Shown here piece by piece: positions 43,151 through 50,503 of a stretch of 63,060 nucleotides of DNA (position 1 is the first letter of the stretch; each line of letters begins with the position of its first letter). Source of the DNA: Methylobacterium segetis. Lineage in GTDB: Bacteria > Pseudomonadota > Alphaproteobacteria > Rhizobiales > Beijerinckiaceae. The stretch spans positions 1-63,060 of the forward strand of contig NZ_SMNT01000013.1 of the NCBI RefSeq assembly GCF_004348265.1, given 5' to 3'. The notes beneath the pieces are model-generated. The model was given only the letters and a program-made list of their open reading frames with translations. It was not told where the DNA came from and did not search any database. Position numbers and translations under genes: made by a program.

Positions 43151-45124
43151 ATGTTTCCCTCGTCCCCCGACGTCTCCGCGGTCCTGACGACCGATATCGG
43201 CATCCTGCTCGGCCTCCTCGTCATGGCGGGGCTGCTCGATCGCGCAAGCGCCGCGGCCCGCATCCTGTTCGGGTCCGCGACCGCGACCCTGATCCTCTGC
43301 TACGCCGCGTGGCGCTGGCATGACACCCTGCCGCGCTTCGAGCCCGGTCTCGATCACCTGTGGCCCTATTTGTTCTTCTCGTTCGAGATGGTGGCCATCC
43401 TCTACACGCTGATGTCGATCGTGATCCTGTTCCGCTTCAAGGATCGCGCGTCCGAGGCCGACCGCGAGGAGGCGCGGCTCACTGAGAGCGGCGACTGGCC
43501 CGCAGTCGACATCTTCATCTGCACCTATAACGAGCCTCAGGAAGTCGTCGAGAAATCGATCATCCCGGCCCTCGCGGTCGATTATCCCAACGCGACGGTC
43601 TGGGTCTGCGACGACACCCGGCGAGGCTGGCTCAAGGACTATTGCGAGCGGGTCGGCGCGAACTACGTCACGCGGCCCGACAACAAGGGCGCCAAGGCCG
43701 GCAACCTCAACAACGCCCTCGCCCATACGGCGGGGCGCACGAACGCGCCGATCATCCTCGTCCTCGACGCGGATTTCGCTGTCGCGCCGAACATCCTGCG
43801 CCGCACCGTCGGGCTCTTCCACGACGAGCGGGCGGCGGTGGTGCAGACGCCGCAATTCTTCTTCAACGCGGATCCGATCCAGCACAACCTGATGGCTGCG
43901 GAGGCCTGGGTCGACGATCAGCGCATCTTCTTCGACGTGTTCCAGCCGGCGAAGGACGCGTGGGGCTGTGCCTTCTGCGTCGGCACCTCGTTTCTGGTGC
44001 GGCGCGACCGGGTCACGGCCGCAGGCGGGTTCCCGCACGATGCGATCTGCGAAGACATCAACCTGACCTACACGTTGATGCGCGACGGCTACGAGACGCA
44101 CTGGCTGAACGAGCGCCTCAGCGCCGGTCTTTCGGCCGAGGGGCTGCCGGAATACATCACCCAGCGCACCCGCTGGTGCCTCGGCACCATCCAGGTGGCG
44201 CTCCTGAAGGTCGGGCCGTTTCTGGGGCCGAACTACACGCTGATGCAGCGCCTGCATTACCTGCACGGCATACTGAACTGGCTGTGCAAGCCGTTCATCG
44301 TCCTGATGCTCGTGGCGCCGTCGATCTACTGGTTCTTCGACATGCCGGCCTTCTACGCCGACTATCTCTCCTTCCTGCGCTACGGCTTGCCCGCCCTGAT
44401 GGCCCTCTGGATCTACAGCGGCTGGGTCTCGGGTGGGCGGACGCTGCCTCTGTTCATGGAGGTCACCCATACGATGACGGCGCTCGCCATAACCCTGACC
44501 CTAGTCTCGGCCGCGATCCGCCCTTTCGGGCGGCCGTTCAAGGTGACGGACAAGGGCGGAGACCGATCCGTCTCGATGGTGCGCTGGCGGATGGCCGCCG
44601 GGTTCGGCGCGATCTCGCTCCTGTCGGCCGGCTCGATCGTCTGGTCGTTCGTCTCGCCCTCCGGCGCCAGCGAGATCTCACCGCTCGACTACTTCAACCT
44701 GCTCTGGGCTGGAGTTGCGATGATGTTCACCTTCGTCGCGCTCCTCGTCTGCTTCGAGCGGCCCCGTGAGCCCGAGGCGTTCCGCATCGACGAAGCGAGT
44801 TGGATCGGCCTGGACGGCAAGGCACACGCGTGCACCATCGACCGCATCGGCATGGGTTCCGCTATCCTGCACCTTCGCTCCGGGGCACCGACGCTCGTGC
44901 CCGCGATGCGCCTGCACCTCTACGTCGAGCGTGCCGGTTGGATCGTCGCCCGTGTCGAGCATGTGAACGGCAATGCCGTGGGCCTCGGCCTCGAGCCGGA
45001 GCCGGCGCAGCGCAAGGCCCTCATCCTTCGTCTCTACACCACGGCCGTCGATCCCATCGCCCGAACGGCGAGCCTCGGTGTCGCGCTGCGAGGTCTCGCA
45101 CACCGCTGCTTCCGCGCAGCTTAA
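43151..45124 (+). CDS. Cellulose-synthase-like GT2 with C-terminal PilZ-like region
   Basis: 657 residues. Transmembrane helices flank a cytoplasmic GT2 domain carrying all processive-synthase motifs: D-D at 154-155 (CDDTRRG), D-A-D at 206-208 (LDADF), E-D at 301-302 (ICEDINLTY) and Q-R-T-R-W at 338-342. After the last helices, residues of about 560-650 form a PilZ-like barrel, but the c-di-GMP D/N-x-S-x-x-G appears as DRIGMG and no clear R-x-x-x-R precedes it. It should polymerise and translocate a beta-glycan from a nucleotide sugar. It follows the toroid gene by 5 bp and needs the fusion protein upstream. Confidence 0.9.
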   Translation: MFPSSPDVSAVLTTDIGILLGLLVMAGLLDRASAAARILFGSATATLILCYAAWRWHDTLPRFEPGLDHLWPYLFFSFEMVAILYTLMSIVILFRFKDRASEADREEARLTESGDWPAVDIFICTYNEPQEVVEKSIIPALAVDYPNATVWVCDDTRRGWLKDYCERVGANYVTRPDNKGAKAGNLNNALAHTAGRTNAPIILVLDADFAVAPNILRRTVGLFHDERAAVVQTPQFFFNADPIQHNLMAAEAWVDDQRIFFDVFQPAKDAWGCAFCVGTSFLVRRDRVTAAGGFPHDAICEDINLTYTLMRDGYETHWLNERLSAGLSAEGLPEYITQRTRWCLGTIQVALLKVGPFLGPNYTLMQRLHYLHGILNWLCKPFIVLMLVAPSIYWFFDMPAFYADYLSFLRYGLPALMALWIYSGWVSGGRTLPLFMEVTHTMTALAITLTLVSAAIRPFGRPFKVTDKGGDRSVSMVRWRMAAGFGAISLLSAGSIVWSFVSPSGASEISPLDYFNLLWAGVAMMFTFVALLVCFERPREPEAFRIDEASWIGLDGKAHACTIDRIGMGSAILHLRSGAPTLVPAMRLHLYVERAGWIVARVEHVNGNAVGLGLEPEPAQRKALILRLYTTAVDPIARTASLGVALRGLAHRCFRAA

Positions 45125-45140
45125 TGCGAGGATCAAAGCA

Positions 45141-45620
45141 CTAGTCCCGATCCTGGAGAAGCAGGGCGGAGCCCGTTTGGCTCTCCTCCTCGCGCTCCTC
45201 ACGGAAGGACGCATCGCTCCTGCCCACCACTTGGATGCGGCGAGCGCGCTTCAAGCCCGCCTCGTGCGGCCGCGCTCGGTGCCTCTTGCTCGCATACCGC
45301 TGAGCTGAGCGCCGACGAGCGGATGCATCGGCTCGCCGGGCCGCGGCAGGTCGCGCCGCGGGCCGGCGAACGAGGCTCGCGACCTGGGTCTCGAAGGCTT
45401 TCGGTGAGGCTGCCAGGACGTCCAGCGGATTTGTGAGTGCCGATCCGCGCATGGGCCGTCCGGCTTCACAGTCCAGGCAGACCGAGGTGCTCAGGCGTGC
45501 CCAAGCCGCTCGGTCCTTCTCCTTGTCCCAGAGCCCGCGTGCGGATGGCGTCAGCGCACTCGTCAGCGAGGTCACGATGGCCGCAAGAACAGCGGATGTC
45601 GCGAGAATGTTGAGTCTCAT
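45141..45620 (-). CDS. Secreted basic hypothetical protein
   Basis: 159 residues. An N-terminal hydrophobic segment (NILATSAVLAAIVTSLTSA) could be a signal peptide; a Cys pair follows (SVCLDCEAGR), then an Arg/Ala-rich tail without recognisable fold. GGAGG precedes the ATG at 45620. It is convergent with the glycan synthase gene, only 16 bp away, and divergent from the type II secretion genes. The basic second half may reflect antisense-like composition, so the real C-terminus is not assured. Confidence 0.5.
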   Translation of the reverse strand: MRLNILATSAVLAAIVTSLTSALTPSARGLWDKEKDRAAWARLSTSVCLDCEAGRPMRGSALTNPLDVLAASPKAFETQVASLVRRPAARPAAARRADASARRRSAQRYASKRHRARPHEAGLKRARRIQVVGRSDASFREEREEESQTGSALLLQDRD

Positions 45621-45928
45621 TCAGCCTCCGATCGCGAGCCTCAGCCTTCTGCCGGCCGCCCACACGCATCACGGCCGAGCCGTGACGCGTAAGTCCTCGT
45701 TTGCTGATCAACGGATCATGCTTAACGGCTCAGCTGTTGCACCGCAACAATGGGCCGCTGAATCGAGCGCGCGATGCAGGTTGTGTACGATTTCCGGCCT
45801 TGGTCTAATTGGAAAGGACTGTGCGCTGGGCCACGCACGAGGAGCCTGCGGGCGGCCGCCCGCATCAATCGGGTGTTAGGGGCAATCTGCTCCACTTGCC
45901 GGGCCGAATCGACGCCGGTGATTCCGAC
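45621..45928. other. Promoter region of the gspHIJ operon
   Basis: 308 bp without a supported gene. TTGTGT (45781-45786) and TCTAAT (45804-45809) are separated by 17 bp and form the best sigma-70-like promoter I can see here, giving a start near 45816 and a leader of about 110 nt before gspH. Confidence 0.4.
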
Positions 45929-46402
45929 GTGAACGCTCCTCCCCCCACCCCGTTTCGCTCCGGAGAGAGCGCCTTCTCTCTCGTCGAGATGCTCGGCGTT
46001 CTCGCGATCCTGTCCCTCGCCGCGATCCTGTCCGGCCCGGTGCTGAGCCGGGTCGGGTCCGACCGGGCGGTCGAGGGGCTCGCCGAATCCCTCGCGGAGC
46101 GACTCGTCCTGACCCGTGCCGCGGCGATCCGCGGCAATGCCGTGCTGGCTCTCGAATTCGATCCGCAGGCGCGCGTCTTTCGGGGAGAGACCGGGAGCCC
46201 GCCTCTGTCCATGGGAGCCGACATCGCGGTCGTATTCGTGCCGGCGCGGAACGCACGGGTCCGCGGGTCGATCGTGCGCTTCCTGCCGGACGGCCGCAGC
46301 AGCGGCGGCATCTTCCGCCTGAGGCGGGGCGGCGAGGTCCGCGAGGTCGAGGTCGAGGGGCTGACGGGCACCGTGCGGCGTCGGCGTGGGAGCAGCGCGT
46401 GA
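45929..46402 (+). CDS. gspH: Type II secretion minor pseudopilin GspH
   Basis: 157 residues. The prepilin-type N-terminus (ESAFSLVEMLGVLAILSLAA) has F-S-L-V-E with the +5 Glu, and is preceded by a short polar leader that a prepilin peptidase would remove. The beta-rich C-terminal part (GNAVLALEFDPQARVFRGE, RFLPDGRSSGGIFRL) matches the GspH/FimT domain. It forms part of the pseudopilus tip. The GTG at 45929 is the best start; its stop overlaps the next gene's start (GTGA). First of three coupled pseudopilin genes. Confidence 0.88.
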   Translation: MNAPPPTPFRSGESAFSLVEMLGVLAILSLAAILSGPVLSRVGSDRAVEGLAESLAERLVLTRAAAIRGNAVLALEFDPQARVFRGETGSPPLSMGADIAVVFVPARNARVRGSIVRFLPDGRSSGGIFRLRRGGEVREVEVEGLTGTVRRRRGSSA

Positions 46403-46776
46403 GCGCGTCGCCCGATGGAGGCGAGGCGGGCTTCAGCCTCGTCGAGGTCCTCGTGGCCTTCGCCGTCGCCTCGCTGACGATGATCGCGGCGTTCCAGGTC
46501 TTCGGGGAATCGGCATCCCGCCTCGTCCGATCCGGGGACCGTCTCCGGCAGACGGAGGAGGCGGCAGCCCTGATCGCCGCGCTCGCGGCCGGGCCTCTCG
46601 TCCCCGGAGCGCGCCAGGGCCGGCTCCGCGACGGCACGCCCTACCTCCTCATCGTCGAGGATGCGGGCGCCTCGCTCGGGCGGGCGGCCATCGGCACCGG
46701 CTCGTATCGCGTGATGCTGCGCGCCGGCCCCGCGCCCGGTCGGCTCCTCCTGCGCACGATCGTCTCCGGTGGCTGA
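46399..46776 (+). CDS. gspI: Type II secretion minor pseudopilin GspI
   Basis: 125 residues. Short leader followed by GFSLVEVLVAFAVASLTMIA, a class III prepilin signal with +5 Glu, and the small alpha/beta domain typical of GspI (ALIAALAAGPLVPGARQG, SYRVMLRAGPAPGR). The GTG at 46399 overlaps the gspH stop, and the gene overlaps gspJ by 8 bp, so translation is coupled. GspI starts assembly of the pseudopilus tip with GspJ and GspK. Confidence 0.88.
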   Translation: MSASPDGGEAGFSLVEVLVAFAVASLTMIAAFQVFGESASRLVRSGDRLRQTEEAAALIAALAAGPLVPGARQGRLRDGTPYLLIVEDAGASLGRAAIGTGSYRVMLRAGPAPGRLLLRTIVSGG

Positions 46777-47401
46777 GCCCGGCGATCGAAGGAGGTCCCG
46801 TCCGCGCTCCGGGACGGGGCACGAGGCGGGCTTCAGCCTCGTCGAGATGCTCGTAGCTCTCGCCCTCGTCGCTCTGCTCTCCCTCCTGCTGCTGCAGGGC
46901 GTCTGGACGGCGACGCGGGTCGCACGCCTCCTCGCCGATGCGGAACGGCAGGCTGCGGTGCAGGCTGCGCGCGATCATCTCCGCCGGACGCTGGAGGACG
47001 CCGTGGGCGAGGTGGCCGGCGGGCGCCGCGCGACCTTCTCCGGCCGGCCGGACGGCGTCACCCTCGTCACCGCGGCCGAGCGCCTCGTCGAGACCGGGGG
47101 GCAGGTTCGGGTCGATCTCGCCGCCGCGGCCGGCGCGCGCGGGCTCGATCTCTTGGAGCGGCGCGGGCTCGACCGCGGTGCAGCCGCCGAGGCTGTCCTC
47201 GCCGAGCCGCTTCTGCGCGGCATCGCCGCCCTGCGCGTGCGCTACTATGGCCGGCGCGGGCCGACGCCGCTGGCGAGCTGGGGCGAGACCTGGACCACAC
47301 CGGACCGCCTGCCGGCGCTGGTCTCCGTGGAGGTCGCCTTTCCGGCGGAGGACGGGCGGCGCTGGATGCCGCTCCTCGTGCCGGTCGCGGCCGGCCGCTA
47401 G
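46769..47401 (+). CDS. gspJ: Type II secretion minor pseudopilin GspJ
   Basis: 210 residues. Basic leader, then AGFSLVEMLVALALVALLSL (prepilin signal, +5 Glu), a helix and a larger beta domain ending RWMPLLVPVAAGR, the GspJ size class. Start GTG 46769 overlaps gspI. It ends 27 bp from the convergent gspK stop. Tip pseudopilin; partner of GspI and GspK. Confidence 0.88.
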   Translation: MAEPGDRRRSRPRSGTGHEAGFSLVEMLVALALVALLSLLLLQGVWTATRVARLLADAERQAAVQAARDHLRRTLEDAVGEVAGGRRATFSGRPDGVTLVTAAERLVETGGQVRVDLAAAAGARGLDLLERRGLDRGAAAEAVLAEPLLRGIAALRVRYYGRRGPTPLASWGETWTTPDRLPALVSVEVAFPAEDGRRWMPLLVPVAAGR

Positions 47402-47427
47402 CGCCTTGTCGCGGGGGAGCGGGATAC

Positions 47428-48393
47428 TCAGCCCGCCGCCCCGAACAGGGCGACGATCGGTCCGCAGGCCGCATGGCCGGCAAGCGGCTCGCCCGCGCTC
47501 CACTCCGTGGGACGCCGCCAAGAGAGGAGCGCGCCCGCGGGCCGGGCGGGGTCGTCGAGGGCGACGATCCCCGCCCGAATCGAGCGGGCGCCGCGGCCGG
47601 CCACCACCATCGCTGTCACCTCGAACCGGATGCCGTCGGACGGGCGCGAGGCCGCGAGCGGGCCGAGCGCGTCCGCCGGCAGGAGCGGCGCGAGACGCCA
47701 CTCCATGCGCGCGGCGTCGAAGCCGGCTGTTCCGCCGTGCACGGTCAGCGCGGGCCGCAGGCGCGCGTAGGTCGCGGGCGTCATGGCCGGCAGCTGGTCG
47801 ATCTCGTCGGGGCTCGCGAAGGGTGCGTTGCGCGGCCCGTAGCCGAGGCGCTCCTCGCGGTAGCGGCGGCTCTCGGCGCCCCCATTCGGCTCGGGGATGT
47901 CGTCCGGGTCGCGGAAATCAACGATCTGCGCTGCGACCGCCAGGGCGTCCCCCGCACCGATCCCGAGCCGGCGCAGCGCCTCCTCAAGCACGGGGCGCGG
48001 GCTGGCGTTCAGGTCGATCAGGCCCCCCTGGTCCTGCACGGCGACCGTGACCGTGCGGCCCGCGTCGAGGGGGCAGCGGATCGCGCGCCCGTCGAGCGGC
48101 AGGCCGGAGGCCGGAGCCCGCCCGCGCGCCTCCTGTGCGAGCCAGAGGCCGACGAGGTTCACGATCCCGTCCGTCTCCGCGTCGAGCACGATCCGGTCTC
48201 GGGCCGCCGCCGTCAGGGCGAGGGTGGCGCGGGTGCGCAGGGTGATCGCCGCGGCGAGTCCCGACACGACGATGAGGACCGCGAGCACGGTCGGCAGGAC
48301 GAACCCGGCTTGCGACGCCTCCCGCGTGTCCGGTCCGGTCGCGGCAAGCGGCCGCCGCACGGCCGGCGGACCCGTTAACCGGCCGCTAACCAT
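47428..48393 (-). CDS. gspK: Type II secretion minor pseudopilin GspK
   Basis: 321 residues. After a 30-residue leader, the hydrophobic segment AGFVLPTVLAVLIVVSGLAA is the GspK form of the prepilin signal, where +5 Glu is absent (Thr here), as in known GspK proteins. The large helical domain with GLIDLNASPRPVLEEAL and DFRDPDDIPEPNGGAESRRY, including the Asp-rich metal-binding region and helix-hairpin-helix-like segments, is diagnostic. It lies on the opposite strand from gspHIJ, an unusual arrangement, and is divergent from the SCO-like gene. Confidence 0.88.
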   Translation of the reverse strand: MVSGRLTGPPAVRRPLAATGPDTREASQAGFVLPTVLAVLIVVSGLAAAITLRTRATLALTAAARDRIVLDAETDGIVNLVGLWLAQEARGRAPASGLPLDGRAIRCPLDAGRTVTVAVQDQGGLIDLNASPRPVLEEALRRLGIGAGDALAVAAQIVDFRDPDDIPEPNGGAESRRYREERLGYGPRNAPFASPDEIDQLPAMTPATYARLRPALTVHGGTAGFDAARMEWRLAPLLPADALGPLAASRPSDGIRFEVTAMVVAGRGARSIRAGIVALDDPARPAGALLSWRRPTEWSAGEPLAGHAACGPIVALFGAAG

Positions 48394-48447
48394 GCCGGCG
48401 GGACCCTCGGCGCGCACCCGCCCGTGACCGGGCGCTGGACGAATCCG

Positions 48448-48999
48448 ATGCCGCTCGCCCGCCTCCGCGCCCTCATCGTGGCCGCCGGCCTCGCGCTGTC
48501 CTGGTCCGCCGGAGCCGAGACGTTTCCCTCCGGCCTCGTCGATCAGAACGGCGCGCCCGTCGCGGCGGAGGCTTTCGCGGGCCGGCTTCGGATCCTCTAC
48601 GTCGGCTACACCCACTGCCCGGATGCCTGTCCGACCGCGCTCGACACCTTGAGCCGCGCCCTCGACAGGCTGCCGCCGGAACTCGTCGAGCGCGTCGCGC
48701 CGATCCTCGTTGCCGCCGATCCGGTGCGGGACACGCCGCCGGTTCTGCGGGCCTACCTCGACGCGTTCCACCCGCGCATCCTCGCCCTGACGGGATCCGT
48801 CGAGGCGATCGACGACCTCGCCTGGGGCCTCGGCGCGCTGATCGTCCGGCATCCGGACGGAGGCGTGGCGGGCTACGCGGTCGATCACACCACCGACCTG
48901 TTTCTCCTGCGCCCGGAGGGCGGGCGCCCGGATCGGGTGCGCCACGACCTCCCGCCGGACGCCCTCGCGGCGCGCATCCGGGCGGCTCTCGGCGGGTGA
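48448..48999 (+). CDS. SCO1/SenC-family copper-binding thioredoxin-fold protein
   Basis: 183 residues. A signal peptide or anchor (LRALIVAAGLALSWSAGAET) precedes a thioredoxin-like domain with the SCO copper site: CPDACP (C-x-x-x-C-P) and a His in VDHTTDLFLL. SCO proteins deliver copper to the CuA site of cytochrome oxidase or act as periplasmic thiol reductants. No oxidase genes adjoin it; position inside the type II secretion locus, which also contains a putative copper oxidase, raises the idea that it metallates that exported enzyme (inference). A GTG at 48424 is an alternative start. Confidence 0.85.
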   Translation: MPLARLRALIVAAGLALSWSAGAETFPSGLVDQNGAPVAAEAFAGRLRILYVGYTHCPDACPTALDTLSRALDRLPPELVERVAPILVAADPVRDTPPVLRAYLDAFHPRILALTGSVEAIDDLAWGLGALIVRHPDGGVAGYAVDHTTDLFLLRPEGGRPDRVRHDLPPDALAARIRAALGG

Positions 49000-49026
49000 T
49001 CGAGGTCGGCGCGCGCTCATCGCCGA

Positions 49027-49827
49027 TCAGGCCGTCGCTGCCGCACCGGGCCGCTCCCGCACGATCACGAACCGGTGCGTGGGGATCGGGTCGGGGCGTG
49101 GCTCCCGCTCGTCGAGGGGCGACCGGAGGCGGGACCCGCGCGCCGCGGCGCGGCGCAGGTGCCGCCAGAGGATGGCCGCCCCCAGGCAGGCGGCCGCGAG
49201 CGCCGTGAGCCAGAGGCCGAGGAGCAGCGCCATCGGCACCCGGTCGTTCAACTCGCGCACGAGGCCGAGCGCGAAGGCGGTGTACCAGGAGACGCCCGAG
49301 ATCGCCCCGGAGGCGAGGAAGACGCCCGTCTCGACGCGGGAGACGCCGGCCAGCATCGGGCGCCGCACGTCCTGCAGGACGCTCGGCAGGACGAGGGCGT
49401 GGATCAGCGCGCCGTTGACCGTGAGCACCGCGACGATCGTGACCTTCGCCCACAGCTTCGGGTTGGCGAGCTTCTCGGGCGACTCGACGCTGTAGAGGGC
49501 GAGGAAGCCGAGGCCGGAGAGCCAGAGCAGGCCGATCCCGACCGCGACGACCTTGCTGATGAAGTGGAACGTTCGCTCGATCTCGGGCGGCATCCCGCCC
49601 CAGCGCATCCAGCGCAGGATCCAGAAATCGAGCATCGTCGCTCCGCCGAGGCCGAAGCAGAGGCCGATCAGGTGGAGGCCGACGAGCAGCGTGAGCAGCC
49701 GCACGGGCGGCAGGGGGTCCGGCAGGGGCAGGGCGAGCGGGGCGCTCAGGGCCGCCGAGCAGGCCGGCAGCCCTGCAGCGAGGCCGGTGAGGAGCGCTGC
49801 CGCGAGGAAGAGCTGTCCCGTCCTCAT
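49027..49827 (-). CDS. Multi-pass membrane protein of unknown function
   Basis: 266 residues, about six or seven hydrophobic segments, a signal-like first helix (LFLAAALLTGLAAGLPACSA) and a basic cytoplasmic tail with a Pro/Arg-rich end. Conserved-looking features include HLIGLCFGLGGATMLDFW, ERTFHFISKVVAVGIG and GVSWYTAFALGLVREL; His residues in helices could bind haem or metal. I do not recognise the family. ATG 49827 is preferred over 49890. Convergent with the SCO-like gene, divergent from gspG. Confidence 0.65.
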   Translation of the reverse strand: MRTGQLFLAAALLTGLAAGLPACSAALSAPLALPLPDPLPPVRLLTLLVGLHLIGLCFGLGGATMLDFWILRWMRWGGMPPEIERTFHFISKVVAVGIGLLWLSGLGFLALYSVESPEKLANPKLWAKVTIVAVLTVNGALIHALVLPSVLQDVRRPMLAGVSRVETGVFLASGAISGVSWYTAFALGLVRELNDRVPMALLLGLWLTALAAACLGAAILWRHLRRAAARGSRLRSPLDEREPRPDPIPTHRFVIVRERPGAAATA

Positions 49828-50010
49828 CGTGCCGCCGCGCTCCCCTCGCCCCCGCCGACCATCGGCCCGAGCCCGTGAACAAATCTCCAATACCGCGTTC
49901 CGAGTCGGCGTAAGCCGGAATATTATCGGGCTTTGACCAGAGAGTTTGTTTACGGGTGTCTGGTATAAAAGTTGAAATACAGAAGTAATTCAACCTTTGC
50001 GTGTGGATGG

Positions 50011-50454
50011 ATGATGAGGCGGATTGCGAGAGGGCGGCGCGAGACATCCGAATCCGGCTTCTCGCTTGTTGAACTCCTGGTTGTCCTCGCGATCATCGGG
50101 ATGATCGCGACGATGGTGACGCCACAGGTCCTCGGCTATCTCGGGCGGGCCAAGGGCGAGACGGCGCGGATCCAGGTCAAGAACATCGCCCAGGCGGTGG
50201 AACTCTACTACCTCGACAGCGGGGTGTATCCGACGACGGGTCAGGGACTTGCCGCCCTCGTCACGCAGCCGCCCGGCGGCGCTGGCTGGCGCGGCCCCTA
50301 TCTGCGCGACGCGCGCGGCCTGACCGACCCGTGGGGCCATCCGTACCTCTACCGCTCGCCCGGCCTCGGCGGCACGCCCTACGAGGTCTACTCGCTGGGA
50401 TCCGATGGCAAGGCGGGCGGCTCCGGCGACAGGGCGGATGTCGCGAGCCACTGA
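50011..50454 (+). CDS. gspG: Type II secretion major pseudopilin GspG
   Basis: 147 residues. Basic leader, then SGFSLVELLVVLAIIGMIAT with +5 Glu, a long N-terminal helix, and the GspG core: YYLDSGVYPTTGQGLAALVT, GWRGPYLRD and DPWGHPYLYRSPG with the calcium-loop end YSLGSDGKAGGSGDRADVASH. It forms the pseudopilus shaft. ATG 50011 follows a GTGGATGG tract. It is followed by a large secreted protein gene and then gspD on the same strand. Confidence 0.95.
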   Translation: MMRRIARGRRETSESGFSLVELLVVLAIIGMIATMVTPQVLGYLGRAKGETARIQVKNIAQAVELYYLDSGVYPTTGQGLAALVTQPPGGAGWRGPYLRDARGLTDPWGHPYLYRSPGLGGTPYEVYSLGSDGKAGGSGDRADVASH

Positions 50455-50503
50455 CGAATGCTCATTCCCCGATCCGAATGATGTCCAGCGTAGGAATCCG
50501 GCC

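Noticed and set aside
49933..49969. TTGACC and TATAAA as a promoter for gspG
   Set aside because: Spacing between the elements is 25 bp, far outside the functional range; another -35 could not be assigned.
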